Part shown: positions 8,357 through 17,546 of the stretch, in pieces | Layout: each line of letters begins with the position of its first letter | Numbering within the stretch: the first letter of the stretch is position 1 | NCBI GenBank assembly: GCA_000026125.1 | Contig: CU207211.1 | Span: 806,001-870,000, forward strand | Length of the DNA stretch: 64,000 bases | Reading direction: 5' to 3' | Origin: Herminiimonas arsenicoxydans | GTDB taxonomy: Bacteria > Pseudomonadota > Gammaproteobacteria > Burkholderiales > Burkholderiaceae_D | Notes under the pieces: generated by a model | Databases searched by the model: none | What the model was told of the DNA's origin: nothing | The model's input: only the letters and a program-made list of their open reading frames with translations | Translations under genes and position numbers: made by a program

Positions 8357-9763
8357 ATGCGTGCAAATATCTTCGTCGGCATGCTTGCCCTGACCCCTGC
8401 ACTGTGCGGTGCGGCAGAGTTGAACGGCAGCGGTTTATCCATACTGTGGGGCATTCCGTTTATCGGTTTGTTGCTGTCCATTGCCTTGTGTCCGTTGCTG
8501 ACGCCTGGCTTCTGGCATCACCACTTCGGAAAATTGACGGCAGCATGGTCGCTGGCATTTCTGCTGCCGTGCGCCATCTATTTCGGCGCCGCGACCGCCG
8601 TGCATGGCGCGGTGCATGCATTTGTTGCCGAGTTTTTCCCCTTTCTGATGTTGATTACCTCGTTGTTTGTCGTGGCCGGCGGCATTTGCGTGCGCGGCAA
8701 TCTGCACGGCACACCAGCGCTCAATACAGGTTTGCTGGCAATCGGTACGGTGCTGGCGAGTTTCATGGGCACCACCGGCGCGGCCATGCTGTTGATACGC
8801 CCGCTGATACGGGCCAACGATCATCGCAAGCATGCAGCGCATATCGTCGTGTTTTTCATCTTCCTGGTGGCAAATGCCGGCGGTGCCTTGACGCCGCTCG
8901 GCGATCCGCCACTCTTTCTCGGCTTCCTGAAGGGCGTGGATTTTTTCTGGACGGTGCGTCATCTGTTTGCGCCGACGCTGTTCCTGTGCAGCGTGCTGCT
9001 GATTATTTTTTATCTGCTCGATAGCCACTACTATCACAAGCGCGAAGAGATCAAGCCGCCGGAGCAGGATCCGACGCCGGATTCGGCGCTCCGTTTTGAA
9101 GGCAAAATCAATTTCATCCTGCTCGGCGCAGTGGTTGCGCTGGTATTGATCAGCGGCTTCTGGAAGCCCGGCATTGCCTACTCCTTCTTCGGCAACACGG
9201 TGGAGCTGCAAAATCTGCTGCGGGACGGCTTGCTGATCGTCGTGATTTTCCTGTCCCTGTGGCTGACGCCCGAAGGTGCACGCCGCGGCAATGATTTTTC
9301 CTGGGGGCCGATCCAGGAAGTAGGTAAATTATTTGCCGGTATTTTCATCACCATCATTCCCGTGATCGCCATGTTGCGCGCCGGCGAATCCGGTGCATTT
9401 GCAAGCATCGTACGTGCGGTGACGGATGGCAACGGTGCACCGATCAATGGCATGTATTTCTGGGCGACGGGCATACTTTCATCCTTCCTCGACAATGCGC
9501 CTACTTATCTGGTTTTCTTCAACACGGCAGGCGGCGACGCAGCCACGCTGATGACCACAATGGCGGCAACACTGGCCGCTATTTCATGCGGCGCGGTTTT
9601 CATGGGCGCCAACAGTTATATCGGCAATGCACCGAACATGATGGTGAAAGCGATCGCAGAAGAGCGCGGCATCCGTATGCCTTCGTTTTTCGCTTATATG
9701 GCCTGGTCGTGCGCGATCCTGATACCCTTGTTTGTCTTGATGACCTTTATCTTTTTCGTTTAA
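8357..9763 (+). CDS. Sodium:proton antiporter / citrate-transporter-like membrane protein
   Basis: A 468-residue polytopic protein with roughly 11-12 hydrophobic segments and the ion-transporter-superfamily arrangement of two repeated halves. It resembles the CitMHS_2 family (PF16980), usually annotated as sodium:proton antiporter. Conserved stretches include ANAGGALTPLGDPPLFLGFLKG in the first half and SSFLDNAPTYLVFF and MGANSYIGNAPNMMVKAIAEE in the second, the re-entrant substrate/ion-binding loops of this superfamily. The ATG at 8357 has GGAG six bases upstream and begins a signal-anchor-like segment. It probably shares a transcript with the next gene. Substrate is uncertain. Confidence 0.8.
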   Translation: MRANIFVGMLALTPALCGAAELNGSGLSILWGIPFIGLLLSIALCPLLTPGFWHHHFGKLTAAWSLAFLLPCAIYFGAATAVHGAVHAFVAEFFPFLMLITSLFVVAGGICVRGNLHGTPALNTGLLAIGTVLASFMGTTGAAMLLIRPLIRANDHRKHAAHIVVFFIFLVANAGGALTPLGDPPLFLGFLKGVDFFWTVRHLFAPTLFLCSVLLIIFYLLDSHYYHKREEIKPPEQDPTPDSALRFEGKINFILLGAVVALVLISGFWKPGIAYSFFGNTVELQNLLRDGLLIVVIFLSLWLTPEGARRGNDFSWGPIQEVGKLFAGIFITIIPVIAMLRAGESGAFASIVRAVTDGNGAPINGMYFWATGILSSFLDNAPTYLVFFNTAGGDAATLMTTMAATLAAISCGAVFMGANSYIGNAPNMMVKAIAEERGIRMPSFFAYMAWSCAILIPLFVLMTFIFFV

Positions 9764-9773
9764 GGAAATGCAT

Positions 9774-10757
9774 ATGAAGCAGAAAATACTCGTAGCGCGT
9801 GCAACTTTTCCTGATGTAATCGAGCGTTTGCAACAGCAGTTCGAAGTCGAATCGAATCAGGAAGACAGGATTTTTTCGCCCGCCGAGCTGCATGAAAAGA
9901 TGCAGGGAAAAGATGGGGTGATCATCACCAGCAGTGAAAAACTGTCGGGCGAAGTGATTACTGCCAATCCGCAACTGAAGGCGATCTGCAATGTGGCAGT
10001 CGGCTATAACAATATCGATGTGGCGGCGGCAACCAAGGCTGGCATCATGGTGACCAACACACCCGATGTGTTGAACGAGACGACTGCTGATTATGCGTGG
10101 ACGCTGCTGATGGCGAATGCGCGCCGTACTTCAGAATCTGAACACTATCTACGCGCCGGAAAATGGAAAAACTGGCGTTTCGATCAGTTTCTCGGCGCCG
10201 ATGTTCATGGCGCGACGCTAGGCATACTTGGCATGGGCCGTATCGGGCAGGCAATCGCACGTCGTTCCATGGGTTTCGACATGCAGGTGATTTATCACAA
10301 TCGCAGCCGCCTGACACCGGACCAGGAAGCACATGCCAACAATGCGCGTTATGTCAGCAAGGAAGAATTGCTGCGTACGGCGGATCATCTGATTCTGGTG
10401 TTGCCGTATTCGGAGCAAACGCATCACATCATCGGTGCGGCCGAACTGGCGCTGATGAAACCGACCGCGACGCTGGTGAATATCGCGCGCGGCGGAATCG
10501 TCGATGACGTCGCCTTGATCGCGGCTCTGCGCGAACACCGGATTGCCTCGGCCGGACTGGATGTATATGAAAACGAACCGGCCTTGCATCCGGATTTTCT
10601 GACGCTGTCCAACGTCGTGCTGACGCCGCATATCGGCAGCGCATCGGAAAAAACCCGGCGCGCCATGTCGGATTGTGCCTCTCTCAATATGGTCGCGGCA
10701 TTGAGCGGCCAGCGCCCACCGAATTTACTCAACCCTGAAGTTCAAGCGAAGAAATAA
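9774..10757 (+). CDS. D-isomer 2-hydroxyacid dehydrogenase (glyoxylate/hydroxypyruvate reductase or gluconate 2-dehydrogenase type)
   Basis: A 327-residue NAD(P)-dependent oxidoreductase of the GhrB/TkrA group. The Rossmann motif is GILGMGRIGQA. Catalytic Arg lies in NIARGGIVDD, Glu in DVYENEP and His in LTPHIGSAS. Glyoxylate, hydroxypyruvate and 2-ketogluconate are typical substrates; sequence alone does not choose among them. An AAGGA ribosome-binding site lies seven bases before the ATG at 9774; the earlier in-frame ATG at 9768 is too close to it. It starts ten bases after the transporter and two bases before the PHA-granule gene. Confidence 0.88.
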   Translation: MKQKILVARATFPDVIERLQQQFEVESNQEDRIFSPAELHEKMQGKDGVIITSSEKLSGEVITANPQLKAICNVAVGYNNIDVAAATKAGIMVTNTPDVLNETTADYAWTLLMANARRTSESEHYLRAGKWKNWRFDQFLGADVHGATLGILGMGRIGQAIARRSMGFDMQVIYHNRSRLTPDQEAHANNARYVSKEELLRTADHLILVLPYSEQTHHIIGAAELALMKPTATLVNIARGGIVDDVALIAALREHRIASAGLDVYENEPALHPDFLTLSNVVLTPHIGSASEKTRRAMSDCASLNMVAALSGQRPPNLLNPEVQAKK

Positions 10758-10759
10758 AG

Positions 10760-11044
10760 ATGGCCGATATCAGTATCAAGCAGGAGCACCAACTGCCTTT
10801 GTCCAAGGCAAAAGAGGCAGCACAACAAGTGGCGGACAGAATGGCGACCGAATTCGACATGGCGACGCAGTGGGAGGGCGATGTTTTGTCGTTCAAGCGC
10901 AGTGGCGTAGCCGGCACGCTGGCATTGCGGGAAAAAGAAGCGCAGATCGATATCACGCTGGATTTTCTGTTCAAGGCCTTTGCCGGTACATTGAAAGAGA
11001 AAGTGGAGCGCAACATGAGGAAGTATTTTGCCGAAGCAGCCTGA
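10760..11044 (+). CDS. Polyhydroxyalkanoic acid system (PHA granule-region) family protein
   Basis: A 94-residue protein matching the PHA_gran_rgn family (PF09650): it begins ISIKQEHQLPLSKAKEAAQ, has a central GDVLSFKRSGVAGTL strand pair and a C-terminal FAGTLKEKVERNM helix. Members are linked by genome context to PHA granules; biochemical function is not established. It begins two bases after the dehydrogenase stop, so it is probably cotranscribed with it, and a strong terminator follows. Confidence 0.83.
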   Translation: MADISIKQEHQLPLSKAKEAAQQVADRMATEFDMATQWEGDVLSFKRSGVAGTLALREKEAQIDITLDFLFKAFAGTLKEKVERNMRKYFAEAA

Positions 11045-11066
11045 GTCTGGCGTTCTGTCGTAAAAA

Positions 11067-11094
11067 AAAAGCCCCGTAAAAATACGGGGCTTTT
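11067..11094. terminator. Bidirectional rho-independent terminator
   Basis: AAAAGCCCCGTA pairs with TACGGGGCTTTT across a short A-rich loop. A-run before and T-run after allow it to end both the upstream plus-strand operon and the convergent acyl-CoA-binding gene. Confidence 0.88.
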
Positions 11095-11121
11095 CAATTT
11101 TCCGGCTGTGCAAACCCAAGC

Positions 11122-11376
11122 TCAGCCTTTCAGGTCATTCACCAGATCGACATACTGCTGCATGGCCTCGTCCCTGGAAAGTCCCTTGAGATTATTCCAC
11201 GCATCCCATTTGGCGCGCGCAACAAAATCTGTCATGCCCGGTTGTTCACCGGTCGCATCGCCGCCGCTGGCCTGTTTGAACAAACCATAGATTTTCAATA
11301 AGGTCAGATTATCCGGACGCTCAGGCAAATTCTTGGAATCTGTCACAGCTTGATCAAATTGTTCCTGCAGGCTCAT
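11122..11376 (-). CDS. Acyl-CoA-binding protein
   Basis: An 84-residue four-helix ACBP (PF00887) that binds and buffers medium- and long-chain acyl-CoA esters in the cytoplasm. The family core is clear: QEQFDQAV, NLTLLKIYGLFKQAS, GDATGEQPGM and KWDAWNNLKGLSRDEAMQQY. The ATG at 11376 follows a GGGAG ribosome-binding site. It is convergent with the PHA-granule gene and shares the terminator between them. Confidence 0.93.
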   Translation of the reverse strand: MSLQEQFDQAVTDSKNLPERPDNLTLLKIYGLFKQASGGDATGEQPGMTDFVARAKWDAWNNLKGLSRDEAMQQYVDLVNDLKG

Positions 11377-11441
11377 AGGTGCTCCCGATAAAAGTTGGTC
11401 GAGGCTGATCAGCAGATGTCTGATCTGGCTTCAATCCGGAT

Positions 11442-11798
11442 TTATACGCCCAGCAATTCCACTTCAAAAATCAGGGTTGCATTCGGTGGAATCACACCGC
11501 CTGCGCCGCGCGCACCGTAACCCAGCGAGGCTGGAATGATCAGGGTGCGGGTACCGCCGATTTTCATGCCTTGCACGCCTTCATCCCAGCCCTTGATGAC
11601 ATGGCCTGCACCCAGTGGAAACTGGAATGGGTCATTGCGATCCTTGCTGGAATCGAATTTTGTGCCAGCGCTGCCGTCAGGATTTTGCAGCCAGCCGGTG
11701 TAATGCACGGTGACATGATTGCCTGCGGCTGCTTCTGCGCCGTCGCCGACAACTTTGTCTTCGTATTGCAAACCGGATGAGGTCGAGGTGGTAGCCAT
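11442..11798 (-). CDS. FKBP-type peptidyl-prolyl cis-trans isomerase
   Basis: A 118-residue single FKBP domain with no signal peptide, so cytoplasmic. It contains the full active-site series [38 protein letters not shown] and [14 protein letters not shown]. It catalyses prolyl isomerisation during protein folding. The frame is open to 11915, but the ATG at 11798 has AAAGGAA upstream and gives the family N-terminus. It lies 65 bases upstream of the acyl-CoA-binding gene on the same strand. Confidence 0.93.
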   Translation of the reverse strand: MATTSTSSGLQYEDKVVGDGAEAAAGNHVTVHYTGWLQNPDGSAGTKFDSSKDRNDPFQFPLGAGHVIKGWDEGVQGMKIGGTRTLIIPASLGYGARGAGGVIPPNATLIFEVELLGV

Positions 11799-11987
11799 GT
11801 TTATTCCTTTGAAAATAAGATCAGAAAGTGCACAGATTGTAGCAGGTGAAGACGCCTTTATCCGCTCGCAGATGGCTGACCGGCGCGGAAGAATCCGGCG
11901 CGGTAAAATGGGCACTCTTCGCGCAGGCTGGCATCCATTGCCAGATTCTCTGGTTGCGAATCTGATTTCTCTAAGGATATTTCCATC

Positions 11988-12839
11988 ATGCGCCCGGTAT
12001 TGAAAGCATTCGGACGAGCCTTGTTATCCCAGTTGCACATCAGGATGCTGTTGTTGAGCGTGCTGCCTTTCGTGCTGTCGATCGCCGTCTGGGGCATCGT
12101 CTTGTGGCTGTATCTGCAAAGCATGATTGATACGCTGCAAAATTATTTTGTCGAAAACGATGGCTTTCGGGTGACCAACGAGATGCTGTTATGGCTGGGC
12201 ATGGGCGCACTGAAGACGGTTGTGGTGCCCTTGATCGCGATGTGGATACTGTTGCCGCTGATGATACTGACGGCATTGATTTTCGTGGGCATGATGGCGA
12301 TGCCAGTGATTGCGAAGCACGTCGGCAGCCGGCAATACCAGGAACTGGAAACGCGCAAAGGCGGCACCTTCTTTGGCAGCTTGTGGATGTCGACCTCATC
12401 GTTCACGATTTTCCTGGTGTTGTGGCTGGTGACTTTGCCGCTCTCGCTGATCCCGCCTCTGACTTTCGTGATCCAGCCTCTGCTGTGGGGCTGGCTGACC
12501 TATCGTGTGATGGCTTACGATGCGCTGGCCGATCATGCCGACCCCGAGGAACGCAAGCTTATTCTGCGCATGCATCGCTGGCAGTTGCTGGCCATTGGTG
12601 CGATTACCGGCGCAATGGGCGCTGCGCCTACTCTGTTATGGCTGGGCGGTGCCTTCTCGGTGATATTTTTTCCGGTACTGGCAGCCGGCGCGATCTGGTT
12701 GTATGTATTGGTATTCATCTTCAGCGGCCTGTGGTTCCAGCATTACTGCATGGACGCCCTGAGACGTCATCGCGCTGCCCATGTGCCGCCAGCCGCTGTC
12801 GAGCCGATACTGATTGAAGATGCAAAGTTGATCGACTAG
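11988..12839 (+). CDS. EI24 domain-containing membrane protein
   Basis: A 283-residue integral membrane protein of the EI24/CysZ-like family (PF07264), with hydrophobic segments near residues 20-46, 68-105, 135-170 and 200-250. The pattern [17 protein letters not shown] followed by a long amphipathic loop is typical. E. coli CysZ transports sulfate, but this protein belongs to the broader EI24 group and its substrate is unknown. AAGGA lies nine bases before the ATG. The cinA-like gene starts 42 bases later on the same strand. Confidence 0.75.
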   Translation: MRPVLKAFGRALLSQLHIRMLLLSVLPFVLSIAVWGIVLWLYLQSMIDTLQNYFVENDGFRVTNEMLLWLGMGALKTVVVPLIAMWILLPLMILTALIFVGMMAMPVIAKHVGSRQYQELETRKGGTFFGSLWMSTSSFTIFLVLWLVTLPLSLIPPLTFVIQPLLWGWLTYRVMAYDALADHADPEERKLILRMHRWQLLAIGAITGAMGAAPTLLWLGGAFSVIFFPVLAAGAIWLYVLVFIFSGLWFQHYCMDALRRHRAAHVPPAAVEPILIEDAKLID

Positions 12840-12881
12840 GCTCCTGTTCGTGAGCTGTACACCAGACAAGAAAGAAAAAAC

Positions 12882-13682
12882 ATGGGATTCGGACTCATTA
12901 TCATCGGCGATGAAATTTTGTCAGGCAAACGCGTGGACAAGCATTTCCCCAAGGTTCTGGAGTTGCTCGGCGCGCGCGGACTGGCGCTGGAGTGGGTGGA
13001 AATCCTCGGCGACGATCGCGCACGGATTACCGCGACGCTCAAGCGCACCTTTGCCAGCGATGACATCGTGTTCAGTTGCGGCGGCATAGGCGCCACGCCG
13101 GACGACCATACGCGCCAATGTGCGGCAGCGGCGCTCGATGTGCCTGTCGTTCTGCATCCGGAAGCGAAACAAAAAATCCAGGAGCGCATGCAGGACATGG
13201 CGCGCGAAGCGAACGTGCCCTTCGACTTGAACCGGCCGGAAAATCTGCATCGCCTGAAGATGGGTGAATTCCCGCAAGGGGCCGACATCATCCCCAATCC
13301 GTACAACAAGATTCCCGGTTTTGCGATTCGCCACGGCAATGGCGGCGCGCATTATTTCATGCCGGGTTTTCCGGTGATGGCGTGGCCGATGATGGAATGG
13401 ATACTGGATACGCAGTATGCGCATCTGTTTCACCAACAAGCGAAAGTTGAAAAATCAGTGCTGGTTTTCCAGTCCATGGAATCGGCGCTGACGCCTCTGA
13501 TGGAATCCATCGAGGATGAATATCCGCAGGTGAAAGTATTCAGCCTGCCTAGTGTGGGCGATGCAGAAACGCGGCGTCATATCGAACTGGGCGTCAAGGG
13601 CGAACCCGGGCAGGCTGCGGCTGCATTCGCCAGATTGATCGCTGGATTGGATCTGTTGCAGGTGGAAGTGCAGTATATCTAG
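12882..13682 (+). CDS. CinA-type molybdopterin-binding domain protein (competence/damage-inducible A-like)
   Basis: A 266-residue protein containing the MoCF-binding (MoaB/MogA-like) domain of CinA: GLIIIGDEILSGKRVDKH at the N-terminus, then FSCGGIGATPDDHT and HYFMPGFPVMAWPM. The C-terminal nicotinamide-nucleotide amidase domain of full-length CinA is absent, as in many betaproteobacterial paralogues, so NMN deamidation should not be assumed. In E. coli-type proteins this domain acts as an ADP-ribose pyrophosphatase. Its stop overlaps the convergent ABC ATPase stop by four bases (CTAG). Confidence 0.85.
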   Translation: MGFGLIIIGDEILSGKRVDKHFPKVLELLGARGLALEWVEILGDDRARITATLKRTFASDDIVFSCGGIGATPDDHTRQCAAAALDVPVVLHPEAKQKIQERMQDMAREANVPFDLNRPENLHRLKMGEFPQGADIIPNPYNKIPGFAIRHGNGGAHYFMPGFPVMAWPMMEWILDTQYAHLFHQQAKVEKSVLVFQSMESALTPLMESIEDEYPQVKVFSLPSVGDAETRRHIELGVKGEPGQAAAAFARLIAGLDLLQVEVQYI

Positions 13683-14809
13683 CCGGACATGCCGGGCGCT
13701 TCATTTTCCTTGGTAAATGTCACCACATGATCGGCTTCCAGTCGTATGCCTATGCGTTCTCCCAGCGCATGATCGTGATGCGAGGGCACCAGCGCCAGCA
13801 GCAGCTGGCCGCTAGGCAGCTTCAGCGTGTACAGGAAATCTGCACCGCGAAAGGCCTTGCGCACGACTTCCGCCTGCAGCGGGCTGGTATCGTCATGCAC
13901 GACGTCATCGGCGCGCAGCAAGACATCCACCTGCTGCCCATCCGGTGCGTTCGGATCGCATGTTTCCATACCGTGACACAGCGGTAGCGAACCTAGTTCG
14001 ATGTTTACGTTCTGTGTCTGCTGATCGATGATGCCGGGGGTGAACACACCGAGGCCGATAAAGTCGGCGACAAAACGATTGGCGGGGCGGTGATACAGAT
14101 TGTAGGCAGAGTCCCATTGGACGATGACGCCGTCCTGCATCACGCCGATCTGATCTGCAATCGCAAATGCTTCATGCTGATCGTGCGTGACCAGCACGGC
14201 AGTGGTGCCGACTTCTTTCAGAATGTCGCGTACTTCGCTGGCCAGTCGTTCGCGCAAATCCACATCGAGGTTGGAAAATGGTTCATCCAGCAACAGCAGA
14301 TCCGGTTGTGGCGCCAGCGCCCGCGCGAGGGCGACGCGCTGCTGCTGTCCGCCGGATAATTCATGCGGAAATTTTTTCCCTTGCGATGCCAGTCCGACCA
14401 GCGTCAGCAATGCGGCGATGCGCGCCTGCCGTTCCGGGGCCGCTAGTTTGCGCAGTCCGAAACCGACATTGTCTGCGACCGACAAATGCGGAAACAGCGC
14501 GTAATCTTGGAAGACGACGCCGATCTGACGGGTTTCCGGTGTCGCGGTGAAATGCGCATTGCTGATCTCCTTGCCACCCAGAGTAATGCTGCCTTCTGTC
14601 AGGGGTTCAAAACCGGCAATGGCGCGCAACACGGTGGTTTTGCCGCAACCGGATTGCCCCAGCAGGCAGCCGATCTGCCCGCGCTGCAATGCAAATGACA
14701 GGCTGTGCACAATCTCATGCATCTGCTGACCAAGCCGGTAACCGACCCGGATCGATTCCAGTGACAGATGTGGTGCCAGATGTGACGGCAAAGCGTGTAT
14801 TGCTGACAT
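13679..14809 (-). CDS. fbpC: Iron(III)-type ABC transporter ATP-binding protein
   Basis: A 376-residue ATPase of the FbpC/PotA group. Walker A is GQSGCGKT, the signature is LSGGQQQRVALARAL, Walker B is DLLLLDEPFSNLD, and the H-loop is VTHDQHEA; a C-terminal ~120-residue TOBE-like regulatory region follows. It would energise import through the divergent permease. The ATG at 14809 gives MSAIHALP; an extension to 14872 is open but would run into the operator region. The Fur-box-like sequence before the permease lies 44 bases upstream. No periplasmic iron-binding gene is adjacent. Confidence 0.85.
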   Translation of the reverse strand: MSAIHALPSHLAPHLSLESIRVGYRLGQQMHEIVHSLSFALQRGQIGCLLGQSGCGKTTVLRAIAGFEPLTEGSITLGGKEISNAHFTATPETRQIGVVFQDYALFPHLSVADNVGFGLRKLAAPERQARIAALLTLVGLASQGKKFPHELSGGQQQRVALARALAPQPDLLLLDEPFSNLDVDLRERLASEVRDILKEVGTTAVLVTHDQHEAFAIADQIGVMQDGVIVQWDSAYNLYHRPANRFVADFIGLGVFTPGIIDQQTQNVNIELGSLPLCHGMETCDPNAPDGQQVDVLLRADDVVHDDTSPLQAEVVRKAFRGADFLYTLKLPSGQLLLALVPSHHDHALGERIGIRLEADHVVTFTKENEAPGMSG

Positions 14810-14852
14810 GATTTCCTGTTTCAAAAGTAAATGCAGAGATGAAATGAGGGAT

Positions 14853-14867
14853 TGATTATAATTCTCA
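14853..14867. promoter_or_regulatory. Fur-box-like operator between iron ABC genes
   Basis: TGATTATAATTCTCA matches the 7-1-7 Fur motif TGATAATNATTATCA at 12 of 14 defined positions. It lies between the divergent ATPase (start 14809) and permease (start 14883), where Fur repression under iron sufficiency would be expected. Prediction from pattern only. Confidence 0.6.
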
Positions 14868-14882
14868 TCCACTCAATCAAGA

Positions 14883-16559
14883 ATGAATTCATGTTTTTTC
14901 ATGTCCAGAATGCTCTCCGCGCCTGACGCACGGTATCAAGGCGGCGGCCTGCATCCGTTGCTGCTTGCCTCGCTCGCCATCGCTTTGCTGGTGGGTGTTC
15001 CGATTGCCGGTGTGCTGTCGAATCTGTTTTCGCATGCCGAATTGAATGCCAGCGCCAGCACCTTTTCGCATTTGTGGGCAACGGTACTGCCCGAATACAT
15101 CGTCAACAGCGCGATCATCGCAGTCATCGTTGCCGTACTGACGGCGACGATAGGCATCGGCTGCGCATGGCTGGTGGCGGTCTTCGATTTCCCCGGCAAG
15201 AAATTTTTCGAGTGGGCACTGATTCTGCCGCTGGCGATGCCGGCCTATGTGGTGGCTTACGCCTATACCGATTTTCTGCAGTTCACCGGCCCGCTGCAAA
15301 CCGGCTTGCGGACGCAGTTCGGCTGGCAGGGAGGAGATTACTGGTTTCCGCAGATTCGTTCGGTAGGCGGTGCCGGTTTGCTGTTTGCGCTGGTGTTGTA
15401 TCCGTATGTGTATCTATTGGTGCGCAATGCATTTATCGAACGCAGCCCGCGCATGTGGGATGCGGCGCGCACTCTGGGCGCCGGCCCATGGCAGGCCTTC
15501 CTGCAAGTGAGTTTGCCGCTGGCGCGTCCGGCTGCTGCTGCCGGTATCGCGCTGGCCTTGATGGAAACGCTGGCCGATTACGGTGCGGTGGCTTATTTCG
15601 GCGTGCCGACATTGACGACCGGTATTTATAAATCCTGGTATATCTTTTCCGACCGCACGGCGGCTGCGCAAATTGCTGCGGTGCTGTTGATGGTTGTCAT
15701 GGGATTGATGCTGCTGGAGCAGAAGAGCCGTGGTCGTGCACGTTATTACGCAGTGGGTGGGCGCAGCACTGCGCAAGCGGCAACCGTACTCACAGGGCGG
15801 CATGCGTGGGGCGCAAGCCTGTTCTGCGCATTGCCGGTACTGTTTGGCTTCTTTGTGCCCCTGATTATCTTGCTGCGCCTGCTGCTCAATGAAGATGCGC
15901 TCTCGTTTGGCACACGTTATATAGGCTGGCTGGAAAACACGATTGTGCTCGGCGGCATCACGGCCCTGATCGCGGTCGTGATATGCGTATTGATGGCGTA
16001 CGCGGCGCGCGTAACGAAGAGCAGGGCGCAGGCCATCTGCAATCGCATCGTCAGCATGGGGTACGCGATTCCGGGCGCGGTGATTGCAGTCGGCATCCTG
16101 ATACCGCTATCGTATATCGATGCGTGGAATAGCGAACACGGAATAGCGCTGGTATTGAGCGGTAGCGTGGTTGCGCTGGTTTATGCTTATCTGGTGCGTT
16201 TTCTCGCCGTGTCATTCCAGAGCGTGCAGGCCGGTTTGACCAAGATTACGCCGGCGATGGATGCCAGTGCGCGCAGTCTGGGGCATGGCATCGGTTCGAT
16301 GCTGAGGCATATCCATGTACCGCTGTTATGGCGCAGCGTGCTGACGGCCGGCCTGCTGGTGTTTGTCGATGTGGTCAAGGAGCTTCCGGCGACCTTGACG
16401 ATACGTCCGTTCAATTTCGATACGCTGGCGGTGATTACACATCAGCTGGCGTCCGACGAACGACTCGGCGAAGCGGCATTGCCGGCCTTGACGATCGTGC
16501 TGATCGCCATTGTGCCGGTAGTCATTCTGGCGCGTGCGATCGCCAGGACCAGACCTTGA
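14883..16559 (+). CDS. fbpB: Iron(III)-type ABC transporter permease (fused two-domain)
   Basis: A 558-residue polytopic permease with two homologous BPD_transp_1 halves, the FbpB/SfuB architecture. Each half has the EAA loop that contacts the ATPase: ERSPRMWDAARTLGAGPWQAFLQV in two parts near residues 180-205 and MDASARSLGHGIGSMLRHIHVPLL near 455-480. About twelve membrane segments are visible. It would import Fe(III) from a periplasmic carrier together with the divergent ATPase. The ATG at 14883 is closest to the operator; ATG 14901 is an alternative. The absence of a linked binding protein means a carrier elsewhere must serve it. Confidence 0.85.
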   Translation: MNSCFFMSRMLSAPDARYQGGGLHPLLLASLAIALLVGVPIAGVLSNLFSHAELNASASTFSHLWATVLPEYIVNSAIIAVIVAVLTATIGIGCAWLVAVFDFPGKKFFEWALILPLAMPAYVVAYAYTDFLQFTGPLQTGLRTQFGWQGGDYWFPQIRSVGGAGLLFALVLYPYVYLLVRNAFIERSPRMWDAARTLGAGPWQAFLQVSLPLARPAAAAGIALALMETLADYGAVAYFGVPTLTTGIYKSWYIFSDRTAAAQIAAVLLMVVMGLMLLEQKSRGRARYYAVGGRSTAQAATVLTGRHAWGASLFCALPVLFGFFVPLIILLRLLLNEDALSFGTRYIGWLENTIVLGGITALIAVVICVLMAYAARVTKSRAQAICNRIVSMGYAIPGAVIAVGILIPLSYIDAWNSEHGIALVLSGSVVALVYAYLVRFLAVSFQSVQAGLTKITPAMDASARSLGHGIGSMLRHIHVPLLWRSVLTAGLLVFVDVVKELPATLTIRPFNFDTLAVITHQLASDERLGEAALPALTIVLIAIVPVVILARAIARTRP

Positions 16560-16574
16560 ATAAAAGCGACAGCT

Positions 16575-16607
16575 AAAAAAATACCCCGCATAGTGCGGGG
16601 TATTTTT
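16575..16607. terminator. Bidirectional rho-independent terminator
   Basis: AAAATACCCCGCA and TGCGGGGTATTTT form a perfect stem with a TAG loop. It sits between the convergent permease and phasin genes and serves both. Confidence 0.88.
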
Positions 16608-16650
16608 CGTTTCCCGTCATTTTTTCAAACGATGGGAAGACCGTCTTTTC

Positions 16651-17220
16651 TTAAGCAGCCTTACGCGCGCGTGCGGTGGTTTTTTCTGCGGCACTGGCAA
16701 ACTGGCTGGCGGCAGCGTTCAAATTGCCTTCCAGCGTTTCCACGGCATGCTTGGTGGTTTTGGACAGTTGTTCGTAACCTGCATTGGCATTGCCGATGGC
16801 GGATTTGATGAGCGCAATGGCATTTTCCGAGCCGGCCGGTGCATTCTTGCTCAACTCTTCGACCAGTGACAGCACCTTGCGATTGGTTTCGGCGATTTGC
16901 GTTTCTGCCGCCTTGGCAAATTCTGCCTGCGTGCTGGTGGTGATGCCGACCAGATGACGGCTGTAGGCCAGGGCTTTTTCTGCAGTTGGCTGTGCTTGCG
17001 CAGCGCTCAGGGAAAAGAATTCCTGCGGATCTTTTGCGCTGATCAACTGCTGTGCAGCGGCGCTTGATTCCTGCAGCGAGGATTTGACGACATTCAGATT
17101 CAGGTCGACGATTTTTTGCACACTGTCGAACGCGGTGCTGGCGAAGGAATTCAGGATGGCGAGTTGCGCTTCAAACTGATTTTTGGTGGCGGTTGAAAAT
17201 TGTTCTGGAATGGCAAACAT
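16651..17220 (-). CDS. phaP: Phasin family protein
   Basis: A 189-residue amphipathic helical protein of the Phasin_2/PhaP1 type, which coats polyhydroxyalkanoate granules and controls their size. It begins MFAIPEQFSTATKNQFEAQL and shows the long heptad-like Ala/Glu/Gln-rich core and a Lys/Arg/Ala-rich C-terminus typical of Burkholderiales phasins. The ATG at 17220 has AGGAG upstream; the frame to 17262 is open but lacks a ribosome-binding site. A good sigma-70 promoter lies about 75 bases upstream. It ends at the shared terminator. Confidence 0.93.
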   Translation of the reverse strand: MFAIPEQFSTATKNQFEAQLAILNSFASTAFDSVQKIVDLNLNVVKSSLQESSAAAQQLISAKDPQEFFSLSAAQAQPTAEKALAYSRHLVGITTSTQAEFAKAAETQIAETNRKVLSLVEELSKNAPAGSENAIALIKSAIGNANAGYEQLSKTTKHAVETLEGNLNAAASQFASAAEKTTARARKAA

Positions 17221-17546
17221 GGGTTTTCTCCTAGTCGGATGATGCATGAGAACACAGGGCAAAGCCGTAATTGATGCGATGCAGCATTTAGGATTTTATG
17301 CTCCTTACGGCGCATGTCAAGATAAATTTGCTGCGATGCACAATGGAAATATTTATAGCCGAAACGGATACATCCATATCCGGGCCAGAATTCCGGAGCG
17401 TGAGCTGTTTTTGCGACCGGCTAATGCAGCGATCTTGCATAAACCATGGGTGTGCGCTGCAAAAAATTCAACACGCGTTGATGGTTTGCGCCGCACACTA
17501 GCTGCTTCCATGCAAGATTCTATTAGCGGCATCTTTTCGCAGCGTC
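17221..17546. other. Intergenic region between phaP and the EamA gene
   Basis: 326 bases between divergent genes. The phaP promoter lies in its left part. The rest has no convincing open frame with a ribosome-binding site; short open frames here overlap the promoter and look like chance. Confidence 0.6.
17293..17320 (-). promoter_or_regulatory. Predicted sigma-70 promoter of phaP
   Basis: On the minus strand TTGACA (perfect -35, 17315-17320) and TAAAAT (-10, 17293-17298, 5 of 6 to TATAAT) are 16 bases apart, 73 bases before the phaP start. A strong promoter suits an abundant granule protein. Confidence 0.65.
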
